Source: Parelaphostrongylus tenuis (taxonomy: Eukaryota; Nematoda; Chromadorea; Rhabditida; Metastrongylidae). From it: DNA of 64,000 nt. A program made the translations under genes and the position numbers. The notes below the pieces were generated by a model. It saw nothing but the letters and a program-made list of their open reading frames with translations, did not search any database and had not been told where the DNA came from. Below, piece by piece: positions 14,201 through 26,200 of the stretch. Location of the stretch: positions 39,820 through 103,819 of the forward strand of contig JAHQIW010000833.1 of NCBI GenBank assembly GCA_019055375.1. The letters run 5' to 3'. Position 1 is the first letter of the stretch, and each line of letters starts with the position of its first letter.

Positions 14201-17200
14201 TGATCGTCGAATGACTCGAGCGGGTACCAGCAACTCTTCCATTTTTCCCTATCGCGTGCAAGAGTAGCCCAGTGGGTCCTCCTCGCTCTAGGAATTCGCT
14301 GAGCATCATATCTTTCTTCCATCGCTTTCGTGAAGAAATCGGACCAACGGGTCAGTGGTCTTCCTTTAGAGCGCTTGACGTCCCGAGGAATCCCGAGGTA
14401 ACGGCTCTCGTCCATCGGTTGTCGTTGAAGCGCATCACGTGTCCGGCCCACCTTATTTTCGATATCCTGGCGTGTATGAAATATGGCAGAAAAAATATTT
14501 GGGTTAAGAAAATGCTCAGTAGAAGAAAAGTTCATTGGAAACTGCTACGGGTCAGCACCTTTGAGTAATGTAGCAAAGCAAGTGAAAAGTAAGATTTGCA
14601 TACAGGTTTGAAAATTCATCAACAAAACATTCCTCGAACATTCTTCCACAAAAAAACCAACATTTCAATATTTTATAGGATAATCGACGACATCGAACGC
14701 AAAACCCATAAGATGGTCGAGCACCTGTCTAACAACATAGTAGTATGTGCCGACAATTAACCAACAGTGCTTATGAGACCAGACTAACTTAGTTTCATAC
14801 TTTTGCATATCACCTATCGCAGTGGTTGGAAACGTCACTACACGGTGTCTTTGGTTCGATCTCTCGCCTAAGGTCACCAAGCCTTTCATAGCTGGCAAAA
14901 TGGTGCTGCGTTATTTGGGAGAACAGCAGCACTGCCTAGATACATCGATAGGCCACGCAAGTATGGATCAGTGTGCATTTAATTACCTCTAACGATGCTG
15001 AAAGAAGTTCTATGCATAACACATTCGACACCGAACATCTTATTGATTAGCTTTCCATGAGAGAAGTCCACATCAGATGCCGTTGTTGTTGTGTAAGAAG
15101 CTATGCGAAATAATTATGACAAGAGAATCTGTTACAATAATTTTCCATAACTTTGATGAAATCTCTTTTTGAACCTACAAAACGAATACAACAAGATAGA
15201 ATAAGTGGTACATTGCAAACGATCTGGAATTTGTGTTAATCGACACTGAGCTTTTTTCAGAAGTTTCTGCTCAAGAGTAGACAGCAAACATTTTGCCAAC
15301 TTCATTTCGAGCGTTTTATTAAAACCATGCTCAAATTTCAATATATCTCATAATCATGAGCCCATTACCAGACCACGTGACATGTTGGCTCAAATAATGA
15401 TTACGAGATATTTTGCCAACTGTTATAACATGGAGTAAGCAAATAGAGGCTGCTATGTAGGGTTCTGCACCCCAACGAAGTTGTTACTGCAAAAACAAGG
15501 AATCAGCTCCACTTGAATCCACAAAGCGGGCACAATAAGGACACTTATGAGTTTTCCATAATGAAACGCTAATGGGACAGGGATTTACTGCTAGTGTTGT
15601 TTGTATGCTGTAAGAAAGGCCGCATCGTACAATTTTTTTTCCTATACACTACGAAGATGTTATTACCTGGTGAAGAAGACATGCCACGACATGCCACAAG
15701 ATATTGGTGAAGACCCGACTACACTTCGCTTACTTGAGTGACGCTTTGAACGGCAGAGACTATAAAAGGCTTGCAAAGCTTGATCATAGCATCGAATTGA
15801 TTAAGAATAATGCGTTATAACCAAGGTAGTATTGCTAATTAAAGAAGATCCATATAACATTTATTTAGTTCAGAACGATTATGAAGATGGGCCTCACCAG
15901 AACAAGTGGGCAGGAAGATGGTGACTCAATTGAGCACAAGGAAAAAAAATAATGTTCCAAAGTTTGCCGCACTAATAACTGCTGTGGACACTAGACTTGG
16001 CACGTTGAAGCTTTGAACAAGACGATAGCCCCCGAGTGTTAACCACAATATTTCTGTAACGAACTCGTTTTAGATTATCAATACAGTGAAGAAAGGTCGT
16101 ATTGATCTGCTTCCAGTGCTAACACATCATTGGCTGACGCTCGTTACTACAACAAAGCATATCCTTGAGGCGTTACTACTCATGCTATCTCGGTAATAAC
16201 ACTACCTAAGTAACGCCATTATAGAATACATCACATGGAAGAGGCGTGTGCAGCACACTGGCTGGGGCTTACAATACACAGTGGATCGATCGCAGATCAG
16301 CTCGCTCGCTCTGAGCTTGTGAAGCCCTCCGTACTCCTTGAAGAATCACGTTGGTTCCACACTTGTCCAGAAGGACAGCAACTGTATTAATGGACGGCTA
16401 GATTTTTTTGCCATAATTTCACACGTGACTCATCCCAGTCACTCATACAACCACGGTTCAGGCATCAAATACCCTCCCTTTCTATCAGCCATAGAGTTTT
16501 CTGTTATTTTGTTGGTATAAAACACAATTAGGCACCGCAAGATCAGTGTAGGCGATGAGAGATCTGGTCATTCCAGGGCACTCCTTACTTATTGTACCGT
16601 TGCTACTCTCTACGCAGTCATCAGCAACTGTTTATGTGACTTCATGAACAAACCGGGTCCTAAAAAAATCTTCCGTGTTGTATGAAGTACGAAATATAGC
16701 TCTCCTTACCACTACGCACTGCAAAACATCAATAATGTGCAAGTTATCGTTCAAATACAAGAATAAAGCAAAATTGAAGAAAAAAGAAAATGAATCAGTT
16801 ATGATTTGGACATTATATGTCTTTTCCTAATTTATACGTTATTGATAATGTTCTAAGAAATTTTATAGCTCATATATACAACAAATGCTACTTGAAGCAT
16901 CCCTTGTGTCCACAATAAAGACAAGTCTAGAAAATCAATAAAAACAAACTAGTAATTATTCGTATGTTTTCTTCAGATCGAAACACTTTCACGAGGTTGT
17001 AATAAAGTACGTTTATTGGGTTAACGTTTAACGCGGTTCGTCTTTTTCAGAGCTAATTGGCCCAAGTCGACGCTCTACAGTCGTTCGTCCTCGTTGTGAT
17101 CTTCGCTTCCATTATCGCTCAAGTTGGGATTTTTCTGGAAGAACACCTCTGAAAAGAAATTTCGTCAAGTAAGATTCTCATTTGAGTTGCTGTCCTCCGA

Positions 17201-18996
17201 AAATGGTCCGACTCGAATGAGAACGAAGACGAAGACCGCAACGAGGGCGAACGTTGTGGAGCATAGACTCGCATCAACTGGCTCTGAAGAAGATGAAGTG
17301 CGTCAAGACGTAGATGAATAATCGTTTTTATAATAAGTTCCGGAAGCCGGCTTAATCAGCAAAGAAGATATGCGCGGTTAGTAAGTCCGAAGTTGAACTA
17401 AAGTCGGTTATAGAATTCATGTTTTATGTGCTCATTAATATTACTCATAATATAGTTTACAAATCAGCAGACAAGTAAATAAGTTTTTTCACTATCCTTG
17501 GGCATTTTTTCTATTCAAAAATTACTCAATTTTCTATCGCTTTGTCTTTGAAGTCGAGAAATTCAGTAACAATTTTCATTTAAGCATTTTTACGCAGCTC
17601 TTCCAATCTTGGAAACAACAGTGTTTCTTGCATTCTGTTTATTTCCTCTTATCCATCATCCACAAGGGTTTTCAAACTTTTATTTGTCGGTTTAGCTCCT
17701 CTTTGAGAATTCCCTTCTTGTCAAATGTGGTTGAATGCTAGCTTAACGGATTTGCCCCTGAGTGCTGGGTTAGTCGGATCAGAGCATTCCTGCGTGCACT
17801 TTAGGGAATTCTCAAACAAAGATACCACTTTCTCGACATTAGATGAACGAGCAGGACATTAGGCTAGAAAAGCCGGGGCGTGGTTCAAACAGAAACCGAC
17901 CTCACGACGAACGACATCGCTGCTACTACGCTAGTCTCCCCGTTTACTTACTATATTCATACTATATTGAAAATTTTCCCCCAAAGAGTAGATAAGATTT
18001 CCACCAATATTCCAGTTTCAGGTTTAAGTATGTTATTGGAGACATGAGAAGCAGCATCCTTCGTTGGACAAAGACTTTCCATTGCACTTTTAGCGTTCAT
18101 TCCGAAGCATGAAATCTGTGGCTACTGCGCTACGTGACCATTTTTTAAAAAGGTCTTTTTATAACTCTGTAGCAGAAGGGGAACATTTGTGTTTCACACA
18201 CACGTATTTCTCTTAGGACAGGACAGCATTGTTTCCTAGAAATAAGTTGAACTATGAGTAGCCATTTGGTAGCGTAATTTTCGACAACTCCAACGCTGTG
18301 CTTATTTTTTAGAAGGATAGTTTCATCGTGTAGCGGGGAAAATAAGATTGAGTTTTACATACACGAACATTTGTTCCTCAGCTAGTGAGCGTTAAGCTGG
18401 GGAGGAGTGGAGGAGGAAGGGGGGGGGGGGGGGGCTGGGCGTAGATTACGGCAATCGATCTCGTTGGGGCGACTTTTAAAGTGCAATTTTTGCTACTTAA
18501 TCTGAGATTATTTCTCCGCTTTGAAGAAAACTCCAGATAAAACGTGTGACTCTCACACTACAATATTTTCTTCACACGTCCATATGTTTTCTGTGCTTCC
18601 AGCGAGTAACAGTAAAAGCGTGAGACCGTTATAATATTCAATTCTATTCTGAACACTACACCGTTATATTTTTAGGCTACAGCCACGTATCGCAGTAACC
18701 AGGGAATTGAGTCTTCGAATATTACTAACACTCTTATGAATAGTTTTGTTCAGCGAAAAGAGCCGTATCTTCATTCATTTCCGAATAACATGCTTGTACC
18801 CATTTTTACTCTTTCCCAGATAAAATCCTATGTTTAATGAATGCACTGAATGAATAAGATTGATCTAATCAATTTCAGATTCAACATGATCACACCGTTG
18901 GAGAATATACAACGTTATACACAACAAGGCGGATCAACGACTAACAGTCATCAACAATTCTCCTCTAGTATAATCAATCAAATGAAACCCTACTAG
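2621..18996 (+). CDS. lin-29: LIN-29 zinc-finger transcription factor (5' partial)
   Basis: EGR/Krüppel-type C2H2 regulator that in C. elegans acts last in the heterochronic pathway and drives the larval-to-adult switch of hypodermal cells. Exons: 2621-2781, 4981-5056, 5144-5247, 7783-7880, 11358-11580 (or from 11340) and 18879-18996; every junction keeps phase. The first three exons encode the end of finger 2 ([14 protein letters not shown]), finger 3 ([10 protein letters not shown]...), finger 4 ([18 protein letters not shown]) and finger 5 ([10 protein letters not shown]...). Later exons give a Q/N/S-rich tail containing [13 protein letters not shown] and [13 protein letters not shown], ending ...INQMKPY-stop. 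The acceptor of exon 5 is ambiguous: 11340 and 11358 are both in frame. Fingers 1-2 and the N terminus lie left of the window. Introns are long (up to 7.3 kb) and hold SINEs and foldback elements. I assign lin-29 from recalled near-identity of the finger block. Confidence 0.94.
2879..3153 (-). mobile_element. SINE-A copy in lin-29 intron
   Basis: tRNA-derived SINE in reverse orientation. On the minus strand it starts with a degraded head (AGAGGTGCTATGCGTCGCAC), has a box B-like TTCGAT element, then the shared body (CATCCCTCCGGGGTCGGTAA) and ends near AGAGCTTTACTT. About 275 bp. It aligns along its length with the better copies at 42366-42658, 44328-44628 and 58574-58872. Confidence 0.75.
4135..4310 (+). 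mobile_element. Degraded SINE-A body
   Basis: Retains the box B-like TCGATTTCGCGC, the GTCACCAAACCTTC segment, GCACTGATTCG, TAGGCCATCGTGAATTAGTG and AAATGCATTTA in the order seen in intact SINE-A copies. Heavily mutated, so an old insertion in the lin-29 intron. Confidence 0.5.
6325..6420 (-). repeat. Family B-like tRNA core fragment
   Basis: GTGATGTGCAAAAC at the left matches the family B end. It is followed by GGGAGTTGAATTCCCGT, a reversed box B with T-arm-like pairing, and GCCTGCTAACCCAGCCCATC, a reversed box A-like segment. Related reversed cores occur at 29675, 35276, 52590 and 55320. Not a functional tRNA gene by eye: no intact acceptor stem. Confidence 0.4.
6905..7160 (-). mobile_element. 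SINE-C copy in lin-29 intron
   Basis: On the minus strand: a GGCTGAGTGGGCTAGTGG-type tRNA head, then AATCAATGATGAACGTCC, GGAACGCTCCAGCTTGGC and CTATTCTACGACGTTTG, ending in GAAGAAGATGAAATCC. The same order of blocks is seen at 47755-47940 (-) and 48066-48262 (+). The head resembles tRNA-Leu/Ser box A. The short open frames here are by-products of the repeat. Confidence 0.65.
7917..8107 (+). repeat. Pyrimidine-rich tract
   Basis: About 190 bp almost entirely C and T on the + strand (TTCTTTTTTCCTTACTCTTT and similar), directly after the donor of the lin-29 exon 7783-7880. It makes an apparent 78-residue Leu/Phe/Ser open frame that is a composition effect. Confidence 0.7.
12833..13335. mobile_element. 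CGAGCGTTTT-family palindromic element plus a flanking partial copy
   Basis: 13102-13335 is a foldback element. Its left arm (TCGTTTCGAGCGTTTTGTTA ... TCAATATGCCTG) is mirrored by the right arm (CAGGCATATTGA ... CATTCGAAACG). The central motif (GGTCTATTAGAGAGGGCTGA ... GTCGGTCGGGCAGT) also occurs separately at 12860-12940, suggesting two insertions or a duplicated core. Relatives are at 15303-15418, 48957-49032 and 49848-50035. No transposase frame is present, so it would be non-autonomous. Confidence 0.65.
13415..13490 (+). repeat. tRNA-like sequence, probably a SINE head
   Basis: Contains TAGCTCAGTGAGATGAGACG, close to a tRNA box A, and 30 bp later GGATCGATCGC, close to a box B. I cannot pair a complete acceptor stem, so a functional tRNA is unlikely. 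It may be the head of another tRNA-derived SINE. Confidence 0.35.
14158..14500 (-). mobile_element. RTE-type LINE, 3' fragment
   Basis: On the minus strand this encodes the C-terminal tail of an RTE reverse-transcriptase polyprotein: [34 protein letters not shown] and [15 protein letters not shown], then stop. After the stop comes a tandem 9-mer, GTGATACAG repeated, typical of RTE 3' tails. The same C terminus and tail occur at 32338-32885. The copy is 5'-truncated inside the lin-29 intron, as expected of target-primed insertion. Confidence 0.85.
14825..15030 (+). mobile_element. Degraded SINE-A copy
   Basis: Retains GGTTCGATCTCTCGCC (box B), GTCACCAAGCCTT, AACAGCAGCACTG, CATCGATAGGCCAC and GTGCATTTAATTACCTC in SINE-A order. 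The head and the tail are eroded. Confidence 0.6.
15303..15418. mobile_element. CGAGCGTTTT-family short element
   Basis: Starts TTCGAGCGTTTTATTAAAAC and includes GAGCCCATTACCAGACCACG and GGCTCAAATAATGATTA. The last two blocks recur at 49260-49305, in the same family. The right arm is truncated. Confidence 0.5.
17051..17100 (+). CDS. lin-29: Candidate alternative terminal exon of lin-29
   Basis: A strong acceptor (CTTTTTCAG) precedes an open stretch that continues the phase-2 end of exon 11358-11580 exactly as the main last exon does. It would add [15 protein letters not shown] and then a stop at 17100. It lies inside the 7.3 kb last intron. There is no recognised homology, and the main exon at 18879 is clearly the conserved one, so this could be chance or a minor isoform. 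Confidence 0.25.
18419..18434 (+). repeat. Poly-G run of 16
   Basis: An uninterrupted run of about 16 G in an otherwise AT-rich intron, preceded by GGAGGAGTGGAGGAGGAA. A G-quadruplex former, or a likely place for sequencing length error. Confidence 0.85.
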
Positions 18997-21900
18997 CGGC
19001 TGTGTATCGTCGTGTGTCGAGTCGAAATTCAGCCAATTCAGAGAGTAGGGTGGATTCGCGTCCACTCGACGCGTACTATCGCTTGGTGTGGCGTATCAAT
19101 CGATATGCAGCAATATGATATGGAAGGCCACATGTCCTCTCTTGCGCTCATATCGACACACAACAGACACACATACACACACATGCATCTATACATATTC
19201 TCCATTGCTATACGCATTCACAAACCTAGAGTAAAAAAAAGACAGAACTGACAATTATATTGTACCCAGATCTTTCCAGGACTCGCAGAGTCCAGAAACT
19301 ACGCGTGAAACGTCTTGACGGGATCATCTCACATAAGTCTACCCCTAGCTTCAACCTCGCAGACAAATCGTAGTAATGAGAATTTAGTGTTTTTTTTCCT
19401 ACTCTATCCAACACCTCTGAACGCTCTTGAATTCTCCTCCAGCTAAATCGTCGTTGGTTTCTTCACATCTTTCACCCTTGGTGATGGCATTCGAGCATTA
19501 TAGGAGAATTCGTATGCATTGTGTGTTGAATAGGTGACAAATTTTCTTGTTTTTCTCTTCTTTTCCCATTGATTCCAATAATTATTGACCCGTTTGTTTT
19601 GAGCCGAAATCTGACGATGAATATTATTTTCTTTCGTTTGTGTCTATTTCTATTTCGATTTGTTCTTTTCTTTTGTTAAGTTCAAATCGAATTTTCATAC
19701 CGCTCCAATTATAGCGGTGAGATTCGTGAGCCAGCAGGGTAGCTTCTTCTTCCTTCCTCCTTTTACGCCTCCTTATCATCCATCCTTGATGTGCTTACAA
19801 GTATATTGATCGCCTTCAGATATGGTTCGTCATTACGAAAACGTTCTACGCCCTCGAGAAGAAAACGGTCAGATTAAGAGCCTTTGCTTTCTTGTAATCA
19901 GGTCAACGTTGGGGAATCTCCACGTGATTAGTGGTTGTACTCGGTTATCGATGAGCTAGAAGAATTGCATCTTCGTTTATAGGTGCAAGTTTGAAATTCA
20001 CTGACCTAAGAAACAATACCCTTGACGATGATCCCTGATTACGGTATAGTGGCATCTTAACCTTGACCGTTGCCTGCTTTAGGCTTTGTAACTTCAAGAA
20101 TTCGTGTGTAACACGTTTTCAAATCATCTCGTCCATTATTTTCTTGCTTTAGCCGTTTCTCATGTGATGCGACAGAAAATAACCGAGACTTCGCAAATTT
20201 GAGAAAAATTACAGCATTTTTTTCTTTCTGACCGTGAATAGAAGTGTTAAGAAGAGAACAAAGTGATAACATGATATCATGTAATGCACACCTCAATTAA
20301 CAAAACGTCGGGCTTATGTCATTATTGTTCTGTTCATCTTCAGAGTTTTTTCATAGCACTCGCAAAAGAGAAATTTCCTCGATGGTGCATATAATTTTTA
20401 CAGGGTGCCGTTTTACGTAATGAAGAATAGTAGAACAAACTTCTACATAGTGCGCCAGTAGTTTCTACGATTTTAACAATACTTGTCGATTGGTATTCTC
20501 CAAATTCACGCTAACTTAATGGCATATGTGCTTCCTGATGAACAACTACTAGTATTTAGATCTCAGGAGGTACATTTCTGTTTAAGTCAATGCCTTTGAA
20601 AAACAACACCCTTTAGTGAACTGTGGCTAGAAATCCGAAGTAAATTGTAGATGTAGATGGTGAAGTATAGATGAAGAATAACTTGATATTGCTAGCTTAA
20701 GAGATTACAAGAAGTGAAACTCTCTTATATTTAGAACCTCCTTCTCCTTGGAGTTTTGTCCTGAACATATTGGTTTATTTTCTGTCGTTCCGGGCTGCGC
20801 TATTCTTCTGAACCACTGTAGACCCTGTCGTTCCGTGATCGCATAGCGATCCGTTCGACTCGTTCAGTTTAAACCCAGAAATTACATCTCATTGTAAATG
20901 TGATCTAATCCGAAAACGTTGTACTGCATTGCGATACGATTCCGGTTCGTATCCGATATTCTGGCAGAGCATCGTCATCGGATTCATTTCGTCCCAGTAC
21001 AACTGAGTTCCCAGTAACCTCTGTCATTACCTATTTGTTTATTTTAAACTCAATTACCACTCATCTCTGTAATATTAGATTCTCTACAGATTTCTTTCAA
21101 CGGCAGCTGAATCCTACATCCCGTCCATTCTTGTGCCCACAAAGTCCTCATTTTGTTCAGTGTATGACACTGACTAAACACATTTTGTTGCGTGCAGTAT
21201 TGTTGTCTAGGTTCTGCTGTACAGTATTATTTTATTCTATTTTTTTTACACATAACAACCAAATCTGGGTTATGTGTTTTTCGTCTCTGTAGTTCTACAT
21301 ATGCGTTCCGACGTTTCCGTCATCTCGATCCTTGAATACTGCCCGGTTGAGCGACGCTTCCCCGGTTCATGAGGTTCGTTGTGTAGATTTTCATAATCTG
21401 TGCATTGTTTCATACATTTTGCTGTTTAATAAATGTTTATGTAAGTTGATATTGATCCAAAATAAGTGGAATGAGAAAAACAGTTGTTTCTCTGAACTTC
21501 AATTGTGAATAAGCCTTAACTTAAAAATGAAAGAATTTAACAAGCTTAAACTGATTAATCAAAAGACAGTACATTGATGATCTTCTGTTTTCTTCATGGA
21601 GATATACAAGATTGTTGTGCGGATTCCAGCACTTCTTGCATTTGATAAGATTCTACTGAATCATCCTTCAAAATAATTCACGTGTTGCCTCGGCTGCTGG
21701 ATGAAGTAATGAAAACTTGGAGGTAGCCGAGCTAAAGCATTCGTTAAGTGTCGAGGAGATCAAATCAGCGCACTGCTTATCGCTTTCACTTTGCTTACTG
21801 AACACTACATCACTAATTCCTGCGCTACAACACTCTTGCGGTTCTTCTCAGACTAATTAACAGTAATTGACGCTTTTGGCTGATTTCGCTTTCTTGAGAT

Positions 21901-23234
21901 CCTGAAGACTTCAATTTGACTCTAATCTACTTAAGCACATATCTCCATTGAAATAGCAGAAAAAACCACGGAACCCAAATCTGAATCGTATTGGAAATAA
22001 AAATCTCTTCACCCACTCACTGTCACCTTTCTAGTATTTCACTGACTCCAGTGAAACTTAGTTTTTTAGTTTCTCCGTTGTGTGGCTGCTTGGATTACAT
22101 CAAGCTGACGTCTTCAGGTTTTGAAAAAGGAGAAATCCACCGAAACTCCAACTACTGTTATTGAACATGATAACAACCGCATGGGCTCATCAAGAAAACT
22201 GCTGTTGTTGACAAAAAACTCAGCTCTGGGGATACATCGATAATTTTACCGAGATCAAACAAAATCCACTTTTACCAGTATAGATTGTTTTAGCTATGGG
22301 CCACCGCAATATTAATTCCGACTGCTGCCAGATGGACCACTTGGTTAATAAGTTTGGGTTGACGATCAACCAACTACCATCAGGTAGTAATGACTGCACC
22401 GGTTACTGTTACTCCAGTCATGCCAAGTCTTATACAACTGCAACTGAGTCGAATTCCAAGGATCATGATATTCACAAAAAATTCACTGCAGTAGATATCC
22501 TTTAAAACGCTTCTAAAGATGACACTACCGCTACTGTACCAACCATATTTAGAAAGGCACCTCGAGTTGGTTCGATATAAAAGGTGATTGATAGATGAAT
22601 GGTATAACTGGAATTCAGGTGACAGAGAACCGCAGCGGATCACAGTCATAACAGTGTTAGTGCTAATTAGGACATAATAAAATTGAATCAAGACGTGAGG
22701 TGCCATTACTTGCCTTCCATAGTTAGTTTAGAGGGGTTAATTTATGCCCGACATTTCACGTCTGCAATACTCGTTATTGAAACACGTATACAGAGAAATA
22801 TACAGATTTTATCCTTTGTTATAATGCCAACACACGCCACAAAAACCTGTCGGTTAAACTCCGTAAAACTAGCGTAGAATTCACTACTCATGAAAATTAT
22901 GAAATTGGTTACCGTTACATTAGATACAGATGGAACCAGAGCTCATTTATAGATATAAACGTTACTTTGTATTAATAAGACTAAACAACAACACAGCATG
23001 AAGATGTATGAGTATCAGTGGAAGAAAAATAAGAAACCAAAAACAAGAGGCGCGACCTACAACGCTTGGCGTATAATGTGGAAATTGAAAGACCTTAGCT
23101 CTGAACAAAACTGGTGGATTCTCATACAGTGATCTGTGAAGATCCTTTTCTCATGCCGCAATCTATAAATCTCATTACTAATTTGATCACAGGAAGTCAC
23201 ATTCGAGAGAAGTTACTGAAATGTGGCAACAAAT
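18997..23234. other. Intergenic region between convergent lin-29 and cwc27
   Basis: Holds the 3' flanks of both genes. I find no exon with splice sites and a family match. Open frames at 21035-21292, 22296-22505 (+) and 22380-22706 (-) are short, unsupported and partly overlap each other on opposite strands. Confidence 0.6.
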
Positions 23235-26200
23235 CTAGACCTCGCCACGCCGCCTTTGGTTCATCTTGTTTCTTGGATCATGGATATCGTACCAATCCTC
23301 GCTCTCCTCTCGCAAGTTGGCATCTTTTGCCTTCGAAACGTTCGGATCCTCGTCCTCAGCTTCGAATTTGTGCTTCATCCTACAAATCATATAGTTTCGT
23401 TTGTTCTCATTCTTACTCTACATTATGGCAAGATAACTTCTTTTTTCACAATAAATACAGACTGTATCATATAACTACATGAATGAAACCACTACTCTGA
23501 AAGTCTATATGTATGTTATACATATGTATACATATATGTGCTTATACATGTAAATGTATGTGTGTATGTAGAGCGCGTTTGGCGAAATAGTTAGAAGTGC
23601 TTGTGGCACACATGATCGATTGATTGATGGCTCGATCATGCGCTCACGGCTTTCCAAGCCTTCCATCCTTCTAGATCGGTAAGTTTGTACAGACTTGTCT
23701 GGGCAGATAGCAGCACTGATTTGACACATCGATAGGCCACCACGAGTCATTGTAAAATCCACAAATGCATTCAATCACCTCAAAGAAGCTGAAAATTGAA
23801 GACGAATGTATGGCATATCTTTCACGGTGACCAACGCCGAAAGTTTTATTCCTTCATGATTTATTATATGTCTGTATACATATAGATACATGTACATAAA
23901 TACATATATATGTCTATATGTGTGAATATATGTAAATTCATATCACCCGACGCATCACACTTTGTGCATACGGCACACCTCTCATTCGACATCTTATTAG
24001 CATCCATCATCAATTCGAAGATTTTCGAACATTATGTGTGTTTCGCCGCCACTTGAGGATTTCGATCTTATTTACTAACCCTTGGGGACAGGCTTTGAAA
24101 ATACACCGCGCAGCGCGACTGCTAGGGGGTGTGCGATTTTCGTCATTTAACCCTTTGACTTCGGTGGACCCAATTCCAACTACGGCACACAACCTTACAT
24201 CTAGAATGTAAGCATCCACATAGTTCTTAGTAATGTCATCGGGTTTATTTATCTCCTGAACGATCGGGGCCTAGAGGGCTCTAGAACTACTAAGAACCAC
24301 GCCACAAACAAATAGCATGAATTCGCGCTAGAGATAGTGATTGGAACTCAGAAAAAATAAACAGCTTGCCAAAAATGGTACTATACACTGCAAACGGTGC
24401 CATATCATCGATAACTCTAAACAAATCTTCGGTATTAGTGTACTTGAGTAGTTAAGAGCTCTATAGAATCAGGAAAAACTTTTTCTACCGTTCTATGTTT
24501 ATTGTTGTTTCTATGTATTCGCTCTTTGAGCACTAAGGACAATATTTATCGAAGCTACTTTCATCAGTGGATGTACGCATTAATTTTGGGTGCTTTGTAA
24601 ATTTTTTTCAACTTTTAAATATCCTAGAGGCATTTTATAGTTTCTTGTCCAGTTCTACCTCACCAAATGACTTCGTTGTTACCACGGGCAGCTTATTTTT
24701 GTGGCCTATCAGGACATCAGAGACTTCCTGATCCCACCTATTTACGATGGATATCAACCTCTACTAAAGCCACTAAGAGTAATTTCTCTTCTCATGGCTC
24801 AAATCGAATTGTTTATAGTTGATATATGCAAAAAAGGGTCGGATACTTTTAGGTTGCAGGAAAATTCTGTGCAAGAAGCCATATTCGTATTTTCAAGAAC
24901 TAATAAATATTGAAAACTTTTCCATTGTTCATTGATCCCGCATACAGAGCTTTATGAGCAGTTCAGATGTACCTATCTAATCTTGTACGATCACCTCAAC
25001 ATAGTGGATTCTGTCTATAATGTAGAGCTGACAAAATACTGTGACTTCAGATTTGCTAGAAGATCAGCTAGCCAATGTATTTTCAAGGCGGTGGATATTC
25101 TAGAAAATATATATTCTACGTTGCAGTTGTATACTGTATAGGATTGGAGGCACTGAGAAGCGGCTGGTAATGACTGTAGATCTGATTCGAAAGTGTACGT
25201 GTATATTATTGCGAAAAATGATATGTAGTGTAGGCAAGAGGGGCCAGTTTTTTTCGGACTATAGCAAAGCTGTTAATCGTAGAACATGTCGGGAAAAAAA
25301 TGCCTATTATTCTGAACAAAAACTTCTACCCCGTCTCGAAATGAAGACTCTCGAACTTCAAAAACACATTCTCCTTTCTTGAGAAAAAGAAAACTGCAGT
25401 AAAAAAAAAACCAACCACTCATTGCCCACTATGTCTTCCGCGTCCAAGTCTATTCCAAATCTTTTTTCCTCATCCTTGTCGTTGGTCTCTTCTTTTATCT
25501 CGATCTTCTTATCATGGAGGATCGCCGACTGATCGGACGCTGCAAGGCGTTTCTTGAATCGTTCCAGGATAGTCATCGTCTGTAACTTCAATAAGCTTGA
25601 CATTTTGAGGATTACGTCGAATTTTGCGTTCAAGTAGGCGTGAAATCAATAGACTTCATTTGATCCCATCTGCCTACTTCTTTGTAGCCACGCTTTTTTT
25701 TGGCAAGATTTCCGTTCTATGAAACAGTTCTTCGGAGTGTTCAAAGTAAAACCCTTACAGGAACTGAACTACTTCTGTCCCTAAAATGCAATGGAACAAA
25801 AGTGGAAAGTTGCGCCCGTCCGTTGAAAACAGATCACTGTAACGAATGTCTCCATATGATCCTCTCATTTCACAAATGAAGTGAAAACTGAACTAGGCGA
25901 TTCCCATATTAAAACAAGTTACACTTGATAGAAAATTATGAGCTTATAAAGTGCTGATAGAAAATCATAAGGTTTCCTCGCATAACAATGTAATGCTGGT
26001 TGATGGAAATCGCTGAGTCCATCTAATCTCCCGACCTATCTGAAAAGAGCTATATGATAAAGTACGAAAGCTTTAGATGACAGTATACGCAATTATGAGT
26101 ACTATTTCCAGAACAGCAGTGAGAATCATAAGGACAAAACTTAAGGATTGTTTCCCAATCATGCGATGCAATTGATCATATTGCTAATCAACTACTTTGC

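Noticed and set aside
17124..17321. 65-residue frame with acidic C terminus, faintly like 48331-48534
   Set aside because: Only a 12-base match plus Asp/Glu composition. No consistent frame between the two.
22380..22706. 108-residue minus-strand open frame
   Set aside because: Overlaps a + strand frame at 22296-22505. No recognisable motif and no acceptor or donor at sensible places.
23114..23482. 122-residue + strand open frame
   Set aside because: Antisense to the last cwc27 exon, whose minus-strand reading ([10 protein letters not shown], stop) is the family-conserved one.
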